From assembly GCF_936943645.1 (NCBI RefSeq), contig NZ_CAKZJO010000042.1:1-64000 (forward strand): DNA of 64,000 nt, written 5' to 3'. Origin of the DNA: an uncultured Bradyrhizobium sp. (GTDB lineage Bacteria; Pseudomonadota; Alphaproteobacteria; Rhizobiales; Xanthobacteraceae). Numbering within the stretch: the first letter of the stretch is position 1; every line of letters begins with the position of its first letter. The position numbers and the translations under genes were made by a program. Below the pieces are notes generated by a model. The model was not told the origin of the DNA, did no database searches, and saw nothing but the letters and a program-made list of their open reading frames with translations. Shown piece by piece: positions 8,884 to 16,978 of the stretch.

Positions 8884-9153
8884 CTAGAGCCGGCCGCCGC
8901 CGCGCACCAGCCGCACCACCAAGAGCAGGATCACCGCGCCGATGGCGGAATAGACGATCTCGGAGACCAGGCCGGTGCCGAGGCGGATGCCCAGCTTTGG
9001 AAACAGCAGGCTCGCCACCAACGCACCGCAGATGCCGATCACGATGTCGCCGATGATGCCGAACCCGGCGCCCCGCACGATCTTGCCGGCCAGCCAGCCG
9101 GCGACGAGCCCGACGAACAGGATGACAAGCAGGCCTTCATTGGAAATGTGCAT
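8884..9153 (-). CDS. GlsB/YeaQ/YmgE family membrane protein
   Basis: An 89-residue inner-membrane protein of the transglycosylase-associated (GlsB/YeaQ/YmgE) family. Three hydrophobic helices are visible: L-L-V-I-L-F-V-G-L-V-A-G-W-L-A-G, G-I-I-G-D-I-V-I-G-I-C-G-A-L-V-A and I-G-A-V-I-L-L-L-V-V, with the family glycine motifs G-W-L-A-G-K-I-V and G-A-G-F-G-I-I-G-D. Members are often induced by general stress; their role is not settled. A good ribosome binding site (AAAGGAGAGGG) precedes the ATG at 9153. It appears to be monocistronic. Confidence 0.9.
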   Translation of the reverse strand: MHISNEGLLVILFVGLVAGWLAGKIVRGAGFGIIGDIVIGICGALVASLLFPKLGIRLGTGLVSEIVYSAIGAVILLLVVRLVRGGGRL

Positions 9154-9348
9154 CGGTAAGGTCCCTCTCCTTTAATGCCCGGCATGGAACGGGAACCGGG
9201 ATGAATGGGGTCTGAATGCAGGGCGGATGAAAAATGCGAAAACAACCCCATGCACAGTAGAAGGGCGCCTGCGGGCCGCGCGCTGTGAAGTGTGACAAGT
9301 CGGTGTCGTGTTGGGGGAATTTTGGAGATGCACGCGCGGTGCTCTTAA

Positions 9349-9374
9349 CCTCTCCCCGTAAGAACGGGGCGAGG
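9349..9374. terminator. Hairpin downstream of the peptide ABC operon
   Basis: CCTCTCCCCGT, loop AAGA, ACGGGGCGAGG: 11-base arms with one mismatch, 34 bases past the stop of the last gene of the minus-strand operon (9408). There is no long T tract on the reading strand, so efficiency is uncertain. It may equally be a dispersed repeat acting as a 3-prime stabiliser. Confidence 0.5.
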
Positions 9375-9407
9375 GAGCGCACCGACGCCGGGGCGGCAAT
9401 TCGCCGA

Positions 9408-10382
9408 CTACGTCGCCGCCACCGGCTCCGCCAGCACGCACCGCGCCGCACGACCCGGCCCGACGTCCACATTCGCCGGCAATTGCTCCAGGCAGCGCGG
9501 CTCGGCGAGCTTGCAGCGGGGGGCGAAGGAGCAGTTGTGGGGCTGTTCGGCCAGCGAGGGCGGCGTGCCGGGGATGGTCTCTAACCGCTGCCCCCGCCTG
9601 GCACCGTGGATGGTCGAGGCGAGCAGGCCCTTGGCGTAGGGATGCATGGGGGTGCGGACGATGTCACGCAGCGTGCCCTGCTCCACGATCTGGCCGGCAT
9701 ACATCACCGCGACGCGGTCGCAAATCTCGATCGCCACACCAATGTCGTGGGTGACGAAGATCACGGACATGCCGAACTCGCGCTGCAGCTCGCGGAGCAA
9801 CAGCAGGATCTGGATCTGCACGGTGGCATCGAGCGCGGTGGTCGGCTCGTCCGCCAGCAGGATTTTGGGACGGCAGGTTAGCGCCAGCGCGATCATCGCG
9901 CGTTGGCGCATGCCGCCCGACATCTCGTGCGGGTAGGCGTCGAGCCGGCGTTTCGCCGAGGGGATGCGCACGACCTCGAGCATTTCGAGTGCGCGTGCCC
10001 TGCCCTCCGCAAAGCTCTTGCCTTCGTGGCGGACGACGCTTTCGGCGATCTGCGCGCCGATGGTGTAGACCGGATCGAGCGCGAGCGCCGGCTCCTGGAA
10101 GATCATCGAGACGGTCTGGCCGCGGAAGGATGACAATTCCTCGTCATTCATGGCGAGCACGTCGCGGCCCATGACGTTGACCTTGCCCGATATCTGCGTG
10201 CGCTTCTTCGGCAGCAGCCGCATCAGCGCACGCAGGGTCACGCTCTTGCCCGAACCGGATTCGCCGAGCAGGCCCAGCACCTCGCCGTCGCCCAGCGACA
10301 GACTGAGGTCGTTCACGGCGTAGACCGTGCGTTCGCCGGTGAAGCGGATGTTGAGGCCTGAGATCTCGACGAGCTTTGTCAT
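9408..10382 (-). CDS. Peptide/nickel-type ABC transporter ATPase (DppD-like)
   Basis: A 324-residue ATPase of the Dpp/Opp importer family. Walker A is G-E-S-G-S-G-K-S, the signature is M-S-G-G-M-R-Q-R, Walker B is I-L-L-A-D-E-P, and the C-terminal oligopeptide-transporter extension (from about residue 235) includes the cysteine-bearing F-A-P-R-C-K-L-A-E-P-R-C segment that holds an iron-sulfur cluster in some homologues. It is the last gene of the operon and overlaps the amidase stop by four bases. The second ATPase (11985-13046) is separated from it by the amidase and AtzG-like genes, an unusual arrangement. Confidence 0.93.
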   Translation of the reverse strand: MTKLVEISGLNIRFTGERTVYAVNDLSLSLGDGEVLGLLGESGSGKSVTLRALMRLLPKKRTQISGKVNVMGRDVLAMNDEELSSFRGQTVSMIFQEPALALDPVYTIGAQIAESVVRHEGKSFAEGRARALEMLEVVRIPSAKRRLDAYPHEMSGGMRQRAMIALALTCRPKILLADEPTTALDATVQIQILLLLRELQREFGMSVIFVTHDIGVAIEICDRVAVMYAGQIVEQGTLRDIVRTPMHPYAKGLLASTIHGARRGQRLETIPGTPPSLAEQPHNCSFAPRCKLAEPRCLEQLPANVDVGPGRAARCVLAEPVAAT

Positions 10383-11794
10383 GACGGCAATTTCGGCAAT
10401 CGATCGTGATAGTCGGTGACGCGCTGGAAGGCCGCGCCGATGGTCAGCAGGGTCGCTTCATCGAAGGAACGTCCGATCAGCTGCATGCCGACCGGCAGGC
10501 CGCTCTTGGTGAAGCCGGAAGGCACGGTGAGCGACGGCAGGCCCAGGAAATTCACCGGGCGGGTGAACAGCGTCAGCCGCTGCAGCAGCGCCGGGGCGTT
10601 CGGGCCGCCGCCGACATCGCTCTCCTCGATGGTCGGTGCCGGCACCGGCGAGGCCGGCGCGATCACCGCATCGACGCCTGCCGTCGCGGCGTTGTGGGCA
10701 GCGAGTGCGGGGCCGCGCCAGCGCATCGCCTCGAGATAGGTGATGGCGGGAACGGCGAGGCCGTTCTGCAGCCGCATCAGCACCTGCGCGCCATAATCCT
10801 GAGGACGCTCGATCATCCATCGCTTGTGGAAGGCGGCGGCTTCCGCGGCGAGCACGAGCTGGCTCGCCGAAGACAATTGCCGCTGGTCCGGCAGCTCGAC
10901 CTTGACGATGTCGGCCCCTTCGCGCTTGAACACCGCGATGGTCTCGTCGAGCACGCGCGCGACCTCGCTGTCGAGATCGTCGACATAGAAGGACGCGGGC
11001 ACGCCGATCTTCAGGCCCTTCAGCGACCCCTTCGTGGCCCCGACATAGTCGGACAACGGCTCGTGGCTGCAGGTGGCATCGGCGGGGTCGGCGCCGGCCA
11101 TCAAAGCCAGCAGCAGCGCGCAGTCCTCGGCCGTGCGGGCGAGCGGGCCGACAGTGTCGAGCGATTGCGACAGCGGCATCGCACCGGCGCGACTGACGCG
11201 GCCGACGGTGGTCTTGAGTCCGGTCACGCCGCAGAAATGCGCCGGCATACGGATCGAGCCGCCGGTGTCCGAGCCGAGCGCGGCATAGGTCAGCCGCGCC
11301 GCGACCGCCGAGCCCGATCCCGAGGACGAGCCCCCAGTGATATGCGCGACGTTCCAGGGATTGCGCACCGGACCATAATGATGGTTATGCCCGGTCGGGC
11401 CGTAGGCGAATTCAGCAAGATGCAGCGTACCCAAGCGAACCTGGCCGGCGTCCTTCAGCCGCTGCAAGGCGGTGGACGTCACGGTCGGCACGAAATCGCG
11501 GCGGATCAGCGAGCCACAGGTCGCGACATGACCGGCGTCGTAATACATGTCCTTGTGTGCGAGCGGCACGCCATGCAGGCGGCCACGGACATTGCCCTTG
11601 GCAAGCTCGGCATCGGCAGCTTCCGCCGCCTTCAGCGCGGGCTCTGCCTCGACCGACATGAAAGCGTTGAGATGCGGCTGCCACTGCGCAATACGATGCA
11701 GCAGCGCGCGCGTCACCTCATGCGAGGACACCTGCTTCATCGCGATCGCGCGCGCGACCTCGCTGAGCGTCATCAATGCGGGTTCAAGGCTCAT
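10379..11794 (-). CDS. AtzE-like amidase (amidase signature family)
   Basis: A 471-residue amidase signature enzyme. The Ser-cisSer-Lys triad is present: Lys81 (in L-A-H-K-D-M), the cis-serine in G-G-S-S-S-G-S-G (154-161) and the nucleophile Ser180 in G-S-D-T-G-G-S-I-R. It hydrolyses an amide bond in the cytoplasm. Its start overlaps the stop of the small AtzG-like gene and its stop overlaps the start of the DppD-like gene, so it is tightly coupled within the transporter operon. AtzE enzymes need AtzG as a stabilising partner, which supports an AtzE-type assignment over GatA. The substrate is presumably the imported compound or a product of it. Confidence 0.9.
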   Translation of the reverse strand: MSLEPALMTLSEVARAIAMKQVSSHEVTRALLHRIAQWQPHLNAFMSVEAEPALKAAEAADAELAKGNVRGRLHGVPLAHKDMYYDAGHVATCGSLIRRDFVPTVTSTALQRLKDAGQVRLGTLHLAEFAYGPTGHNHHYGPVRNPWNVAHITGGSSSGSGSAVAARLTYAALGSDTGGSIRMPAHFCGVTGLKTTVGRVSRAGAMPLSQSLDTVGPLARTAEDCALLLALMAGADPADATCSHEPLSDYVGATKGSLKGLKIGVPASFYVDDLDSEVARVLDETIAVFKREGADIVKVELPDQRQLSSASQLVLAAEAAAFHKRWMIERPQDYGAQVLMRLQNGLAVPAITYLEAMRWRGPALAAHNAATAGVDAVIAPASPVPAPTIEESDVGGGPNAPALLQRLTLFTRPVNFLGLPSLTVPSGFTKSGLPVGMQLIGRSFDEATLLTIGAAFQRVTDYHDRLPKLPS

Positions 11795-11988
11795 TTCGAC
11801 ACCTTCGCGGCTTGCGCGATCGGATAGAGCGCCGGCTCGAGGTCGAACGGCAGCGTGCCGGCAATGGCGGCAAAGCCTTCGAAGGCAGGTCCGATGGAGC
11901 TGGAGATGCGGGTCGCGATCTCGTCATCCACGGGAACGCCGGCGATTTGCGCGATCGGCTTGATCTCTTTCGGTGTCGGTCTCGTCAT
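11791..11988 (-). CDS. AtzG-like small subunit (DUF4089-like)
   Basis: A 65-residue protein. Its pattern, a helix with G-V-P-V-D-D, a second helix ending F-A-A-I-A-G, then L-P-F-D-L-E-P-A-L-Y-P, matches the AtzG-like/DUF4089 family: G-x-P-x-D ... F ... E-P-A. AtzG is the small partner of the amidase AtzE in cyanuric acid breakdown and is related to GatC. Four-base overlaps link it to both neighbours (the DppF-like ATPase upstream, the amidase downstream), exactly where an obligate partner would sit. The family call is from pattern recognition, not a profile search. Confidence 0.7.
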   Translation of the reverse strand: MTRPTPKEIKPIAQIAGVPVDDEIATRISSSIGPAFEGFAAIAGTLPFDLEPALYPIAQAAKVSK

Positions 11989-13046
11989 GCGGTTGTCTCC
12001 CTCGGCGCGCGGCTATGGCCAGAACCCGGAATGGCCATGTAGCAAGCGGCCTCGTGGCCCATCTTATCGAGCGCCGTGAGCTTTGGTGCCGCATTTGCGC
12101 AGAGCGGCTCCGCAAACGCGCAGCGGGTGTGGAAACGGCAGCCCGGGGGCGGATCGATCGGATTGGGCGGATCGCCCGTGATCGGCGGTTTTTCGGTGCG
12201 TCTGTCAGGGTCCGAGGACGGCATCGCCGCCAGCAGCGCGCGGGTGTAGGGATGCGCGGGGCTGTCCCAGACCTGATCGACCGGGCCGAGCTCGACGACC
12301 TCGCCGAGATACATCACCAGCACGCGGTCGGAGATGTAGCGGACGACGTTGAGGTCGTGGCTGATGAAGAGATAAGTGAGGCCGAACTCGCGCTTCAGAT
12401 CCGCCAATAGATTGAGCACCTGCGCCTCGACGGATTTGTCGAGCGCGGAGACGGCTTCGTCCAGAATCACCAGCCGCGGCGACAGCGCCAGTGCGCGCGC
12501 GATATTGACGCGCTGACGCTGGCCGCCGGAAATCTCGTGCGGATAACGGTTGGCGAAATTTTCGGGGCGCAGCCCGACCTTGCCGAGCAGTTCCCGCGCC
12601 AGCGTCCGGGCGGCGCCATCGGCCATGCCGTGGACCTTGGGACCGAAGGCGATGGACTCCTCGATCGTCAGGCGCGGATTGAGCGAGGCGTAGGAGTCCT
12701 GGAACACCATCTGCATGCCGCGGCGCAGCTCACGCAAGGAAAGCGACTGTCCCACGGTCATGCCGTCATAGATGATGTCGCCATCATCGCGCGGCATCAG
12801 ATGCATCAGAAGGCGCGCAGTGGTGGACTTGCCGCAACCGGACTCGCCGACGATGCCGACAGTCTCGCCCTTGGCGACGGCAAAGGAGACGTTGTCGACG
12901 GCGCGCACGGTGCGCTTGGCGGCGAACAGCCCGCCCCGCACTGGGAAGTGCTTGGTCAGGCCGTTGACCTGCAGCAGCGGCTGCGCGAGCCCGCCGACGT
13001 CCTCGACCGGCTCCAGCATTTCGACGGATGTGTTGCTCTCGCTCAT
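11985..13046 (-). CDS. Peptide-type ABC transporter ATPase (DppF/OppF-like)
   Basis: A 353-residue second ATPase of the Dpp/Opp-type importer. It has K-H-F-P-V-R-G-G near residue 32, Walker A G-E-S-G-C-G-K-S-T, the OppF-typical V-F-Q-D-S-Y-A-S-L-N-P-R, signature I-S-G-G-Q-R-Q-R, Walker B L-V-I-L-D-E-A and a C-terminal extension with G-C-R-F-H-T-R-C. It follows the permease gene by three bases and overlaps the AtzG-like gene by four. The DppD-like partner lies two genes further on. Confidence 0.94.
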   Translation of the reverse strand: MSESNTSVEMLEPVEDVGGLAQPLLQVNGLTKHFPVRGGLFAAKRTVRAVDNVSFAVAKGETVGIVGESGCGKSTTARLLMHLMPRDDGDIIYDGMTVGQSLSLRELRRGMQMVFQDSYASLNPRLTIEESIAFGPKVHGMADGAARTLARELLGKVGLRPENFANRYPHEISGGQRQRVNIARALALSPRLVILDEAVSALDKSVEAQVLNLLADLKREFGLTYLFISHDLNVVRYISDRVLVMYLGEVVELGPVDQVWDSPAHPYTRALLAAMPSSDPDRRTEKPPITGDPPNPIDPPPGCRFHTRCAFAEPLCANAAPKLTALDKMGHEAACYMAIPGSGHSRAPRETTA

Positions 13047-13049
13047 GGC

Positions 13050-13952
13050 CTAGTTCCTGATGTCCATGGCACTGCGCAGACCGTCCGAGAGCAGATTGAA
13101 GCAGATCGAGACCGCGAAGATCATCGCGCCCGGCAGCGCCGCGACCCAGGGATTGACGTAGATCGCGGTGCGCAAGGTGTTCAGCATCAATCCCCATTCC
13201 GGCTCCGGCGGCTTGGTGCCGAGACCGAGGAAGGAGAGACCCGCGGCCAAGATCATCGAGACCGAAATCAGGCTCGTCGCATAGACGAAGATCGCGCCCA
13301 GCACATTGCCGAGAATGTGCACGCGCATGATGGTGAAGGGGCCGGCGCCGGAGGCACGCGCGGCCTCGACGAAATCCATGTTGCGCACGCCCGTGGTGAC
13401 GCTTTCGGCGACGCGGGTGATCTGCGGCACGAACACGACCGTGAGCGACACGATCGAGTTGAGAATACCGGCGCCGAGCGCGCCGGAGATTGCGATCGCG
13501 AGCAGCACGGAGGGAAAGGCGTAGAACACGTCGATCGTGCGCATGATCGCCGTGTTGAGCCGGCCGCCGACATAGCCGGCGACCAGGCCGAGCGAGGTCC
13601 CGATGCAGAAGGCAAGGATCACGGGCAGGATACCGATGACGAGCGACAGCCGGCCGCCATAGACGAGACGCGCGAGCATGTCGCGACCGAGCTCGTCGGT
13701 GCCGAGCGGATAGCCGGTGGTGCCGATGTGACGCAGGCGACGGATCATCGAACCCTTGTAGGGGTCTTCGAGACCGAGCCACGGCGCGAGGATGGCGGAG
13801 AGGAAGATCAGCAGCAGAACGAACGCACAGACCATGCTGACCTTGTCGCGGGTGATGCGGCGGCCGACGGTCGCCCAATAGCCGCGCGCCCTGGTCGCGG
13901 GCGCAGCCTGCAGCGCGGCATCGGCGGTGGCGGACAGAGGGAGCTCGCTCAT
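13050..13952 (-). CDS. Peptide-type ABC transporter permease (DppC-like)
   Basis: A 300-residue inner-membrane permease with about six helices. A long hydrophilic N terminus (1-30) is followed by the first helix at about 35-58, and the cytoplasmic coupling loop E-A-A-R-A-S-G-A-G-P lies near residue 195, matching the E-A-A-x-x-x-G EAA loop. The terminal S-D-G-L-R-S-A-M-D motif is typical of DppC. It starts four bases after the DppB-like stop. It forms the channel with the DppB-like subunit. Confidence 0.93.
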   Translation of the reverse strand: MSELPLSATADAALQAAPATRARGYWATVGRRITRDKVSMVCAFVLLLIFLSAILAPWLGLEDPYKGSMIRRLRHIGTTGYPLGTDELGRDMLARLVYGGRLSLVIGILPVILAFCIGTSLGLVAGYVGGRLNTAIMRTIDVFYAFPSVLLAIAISGALGAGILNSIVSLTVVFVPQITRVAESVTTGVRNMDFVEAARASGAGPFTIMRVHILGNVLGAIFVYATSLISVSMILAAGLSFLGLGTKPPEPEWGLMLNTLRTAIYVNPWVAALPGAMIFAVSICFNLLSDGLRSAMDIRN

Positions 13953-13956
13953 CCCG

Positions 13957-14910
13957 TCAGCCCCGCTTGATGCGCGGGTCGATCGCGGCTTGCGCGATAT
14001 CGACCAGCAGATTGAGGAAGACGAAGAACAGCGCCAGGATCAGGATCGTGCCCTGCAGCAGCGGCAGGTCGCGCTGGAAGATCGCGGAGTTGAGCAGGAA
14101 GCCCGACCCCGGCCAGGAGAATACGGTCTCGATCAGGATCGAGCCGCCGAGCATATAGCCCAACTGCAGACCCATGACCGCCAGTGCGGTGGGCGCGGCG
14201 TTCTTGATGACGTGGCGGAACACGCCGCGCTCATGCAGGCCCTTGGCACGCAGGGCTTCGACAAAGTCCTGGCTGAGAATGTCGCCGGTCAGCGCGCGCA
14301 CGGTGCGGGTGACGATACCCATGGGAATCACCGAGGTCGTGATCGCCGGCAGCACCAGATATTTCAGATGCGCCCAATCCCAGGCCCAGGAGTTTGAGCC
14401 GTTGGGGCCGGCGCCGACCGCGGGCAGCCAGTTCAGCTGCACCGAGAAGATGATGACCAGCACCATGCCGAGCCAGTAATGCGGCACCGACACGCCGGCG
14501 ATGGCGAAGGAGGTCGCAACCTTGTCGATCCAGGTCTCGCGGAAATAGCCGGCGATCAGGCCGAGCAGGATGCCCATGGTGAAGCCGATGATGGCGGCGG
14601 CAATCGCCAGCGTGACGGTGTTGCCGACCGCGCGCATGACCTCGGCGAGCACGGGACGCCCGGTCGCGATGGAATTGCCGAGATCGCCATGAAGGGCACG
14701 GAGCAGCCACAGCCCGAACTGCACCGGCAACGGCCGATCGAATCCGTAGGCGGTACGCAGCTGCGCCGCCAGCTCCTGCGACGCATCGGCAGGGAGCACG
14801 GCAACGAGCGGATCGCCCGGCGTGATGTGCACGAGCAGGAAGCACACCAGCGCGACGCTGATGACGATCGGGACGACATAGACGATGCGTCTGGCGATAT
14901 AGGCGAGCAC
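13957..14910 (-). CDS. Peptide-type ABC transporter permease (DppB-like)
   Basis: A 317-residue inner-membrane permease. It begins with the classic DppB opening M-L-A-Y-I-A-R-R-I and has a first helix at about 9-30, a large periplasmic loop with G-D-P-L, and four or five more helices. The coupling loop is D-F-V-E-A-L-R-A-K-G-L. The end reads A-Q-A-A-I-D-P-R-I. It is the first permease gene of the operon. The binding-protein gene upstream (15121-16779) is 210 bases away across a dispersed palindrome. Confidence 0.93.
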   Translation of the reverse strand: MLAYIARRIVYVVPIVISVALVCFLLVHITPGDPLVAVLPADASQELAAQLRTAYGFDRPLPVQFGLWLLRALHGDLGNSIATGRPVLAEVMRAVGNTVTLAIAAAIIGFTMGILLGLIAGYFRETWIDKVATSFAIAGVSVPHYWLGMVLVIIFSVQLNWLPAVGAGPNGSNSWAWDWAHLKYLVLPAITTSVIPMGIVTRTVRALTGDILSQDFVEALRAKGLHERGVFRHVIKNAAPTALAVMGLQLGYMLGGSILIETVFSWPGSGFLLNSAIFQRDLPLLQGTILILALFFVFLNLLVDIAQAAIDPRIKRG

Positions 14911-14928
14911 GGGTCTTCTTTTTTCTTC

Positions 14929-15100
14929 CTTCTCCCCTTGTGGGAGAAGGTGGCGCGAAGCGCCGGATGAGGGATATCTATCCGCGGTTACAGCATTACC
15001 GAATGAACGAAAGGGTCGCTCGCGGAAGGAGACCCCTCACCCGGCTTCGCTATCGCGAAGCCACCCTCTCCCACAAGGGCCCCACAAGGGGGAGAGGGTG
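14929..15100. repeat. Extragenic palindrome, CTCACCCGGCTTCGC type, copy 1
   Basis: Two oppositely oriented halves: CCTTCTCCCCTTGTGGGAGAAGG with GCGCGAAGCGCCGGATGAGG on the left, and CCTCACCCGGCTTCGC with CCACCCTCTCCCACAAGG on the right. It separates the binding-protein gene from the permease genes and could lower expression of the membrane part relative to the binding protein. A related element is at 30121-30238. Confidence 0.75.
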
Positions 15101-15120
15101 CAGCGAGTACGTGGCGCGGA

Positions 15121-16779
15121 CTACTGCGCGATCGACACCGGCGAGAAGTCGATGAACCAGCTCTTCGGCTGCACGACGCCCGTGACCTTCGGGCTCATTG
15201 CGCGGGGACCGACATCGTGGGCGACGTAGAGGAAGGCGGCATCGTCGACGGAGGCCGCGTGCAGCTCGGCGAGCGCGGCGTCGCGCGCGGCGGGATCGAA
15301 GGTCTGGCGTGCCTTCTTCACCAGCTCGTCGAATTTGGGGTTGTTGATGAAGCCCCAATTGTTCGAGACCGGCGGCGCCATGCCCGATTGCAGGAAGCGC
15401 ACCAGCGCGAAGAACGGGTCCATCGCCGCATAGGTGACGTTGGTCGCGTTCGAGCCGTTGGCACTTGGATCCTTGGCGCCGCGGCGCCAGTTGGTGAACA
15501 GCGTATTCCATTCGATGACGTCGAGCTGCACATCGAAATAGCACTCGGCGAGGGCCTGCTGGAGGTATTCGTTCATCGGCAAAGGCTGCATCTGGCCCGA
15601 CCCCGACGCGGAGGTCTGCGTCTTCACCTTAAGCTTCTTGTTCGGGCCGAAGCCGGCCTCCTGCATCAGCTTCTGGGCAGCCGCCTTGTCGTACTTGATC
15701 TCGAAGCTCGGCTTGCCGCGCCAGGGATGGCCGGGCTCGAAGGTGCCGGTCGCGGGCACCATCAGGCCGGCGAGCAGGCCGTCCTTGAGGCCTTCACGAT
15801 CGATGCAGAGGTTCGCGGCCTTGCGTACGCGGATGTCGTTCCAGGGCGAGCCCTCAACGCGCGAGAACTGCCACGGCCAGACATGCGGCTGCTCGTTGGC
15901 GTAGAGCTTGAAGCCGCGCTGTTTCAGCTCGGGCAGCGCATCCGGCGCCGGTGCTTCGACCCAATCGACCTGCCCGGAGAGCAGAGCCGCGGTTCGCGCG
16001 TTCGCCTCCGGCATCGGCAGCAGCACCATCCTGTCGATCTTGGGCACGCGCGCCTTGTCCCAATAGTTCGCGTTCTTGACGAGCTCGAGCCGCTCGCGCG
16101 GCGTGAAGCTCGCCATCTTCCACGGGCCGGTGCCGGCGGCGTCCTTGGCGAACGCGGTCCATGCCGCCTGCGACTTCGCCTTGGCGTCGGCGCCTTCCGC
16201 CTTGTCGTAGAAGTGCTGCCATTTTGCCGGGCTCGCCATGAAGAGATTGGTGAGGTTGATCGGCAGGAAGCTGTCGGGCTCCTTGGTGGTGAGCTCGACC
16301 GTCATGTCGTCGATCTTCTTCGCGGAGGCCAGCGTCGGCATTCGCGAGGCCGTGACGCCGACCTGGCTGGCGTCGAACTGCGGCGCGTCCTGCTTCAGCA
16401 CCTTCTCGACGTTCCACACCACGGCGTCCGCGTTGAACGGCGATCCGTCGTGGAAGGTGACGCCGGGGCGCAGCTTGAAGACCCATTTGGTCTTGTCGGC
16501 ATCGTCGACCTTCCACTCGGTCGCAAGGCCGGGAATCACGACGCTCGCCTTGTCGGCAGAGGACAGGTCCCAGCCGGTCAGCGCGTCATACATCGTCAGA
16601 CCGGTGAAGCGATTGCCTTCAAAACCCTGGTCGGGCTGGCCCAGGGTGCGCGGAATATCGGCAGCGGTCATGCCGATGCGCAGCACGGTCTCGGCGCTGA
16701 CCGCACGCGGCCATGCAGCCGCCGTCGTTAGAGCCAGCACCGCGATCAGTGCCGCGCGCGTGTTCTTCTTCGTAAGCAT
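15121..16779 (-). CDS. Peptide-type ABC transporter substrate-binding protein
   Basis: A 552-residue periplasmic solute-binding protein of family 5 (DppA/OppA type). The ATG at 16779 gives a clear signal peptide (L-T-K-K-N-T-R-A-A-L-I-A-V-L-A-L-T-T, cleavage near A-V-S-A-E); the longer frame would bury it. Family features: E-W-K-V-D-D-A-D-K-T-K-W, F-H-D-G-S-P-F-N-A-D-A-V-V-W-N, and a late conserved domain around I-R-V-R-K-A-A-N-L-C-I-D-R-E. It is the first gene of the operon carrying both permeases, both ATPases and the amidase pair. A second, closely similar binding protein is transcribed in the opposite direction. Confidence 0.93.
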   Translation of the reverse strand: MLTKKNTRAALIAVLALTTAAAWPRAVSAETVLRIGMTAADIPRTLGQPDQGFEGNRFTGLTMYDALTGWDLSSADKASVVIPGLATEWKVDDADKTKWVFKLRPGVTFHDGSPFNADAVVWNVEKVLKQDAPQFDASQVGVTASRMPTLASAKKIDDMTVELTTKEPDSFLPINLTNLFMASPAKWQHFYDKAEGADAKAKSQAAWTAFAKDAAGTGPWKMASFTPRERLELVKNANYWDKARVPKIDRMVLLPMPEANARTAALLSGQVDWVEAPAPDALPELKQRGFKLYANEQPHVWPWQFSRVEGSPWNDIRVRKAANLCIDREGLKDGLLAGLMVPATGTFEPGHPWRGKPSFEIKYDKAAAQKLMQEAGFGPNKKLKVKTQTSASGSGQMQPLPMNEYLQQALAECYFDVQLDVIEWNTLFTNWRRGAKDPSANGSNATNVTYAAMDPFFALVRFLQSGMAPPVSNNWGFINNPKFDELVKKARQTFDPAARDAALAELHAASVDDAAFLYVAHDVGPRAMSPKVTGVVQPKSWFIDFSPVSIAQ

Positions 16780-16978
16780 CGCCTCAATCCTTTTCCGGCT
16801 TCGATGACTATTTTTGATGCAATCGTATGCAATGGCTATGCCAAAGAGAAACTTATTCCGCAATTTGGCCCTGCGACGACAAGTCCTTATGGATCGCAGG
16901 CGGGTGCACGTGGCACGCTGCCTATTCTGGCATCAAGATTGCAAGTTTGGTCCTGAAATCCTCTGGGAGCTCTGGACC
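16780..16978. promoter_or_regulatory. Divergent promoter region between two binding-protein genes
   Basis: 199 bases between the divergent starts, noticeably AT-richer than the flanking genes around 16805-16870. It contains the direct repeat ATGCAA-TCGT-ATGCAA at about 16817-16832, which could be a regulator site. I see no confident -35/-10 pair. Confidence 0.35.

Noticed and set aside
10379..11794. Amidase as GatA of the Glu-tRNA amidotransferase
   Set aside because: No gatB or normal gatC beside it; the small partner looks like AtzG and the context is a peptide transporter.
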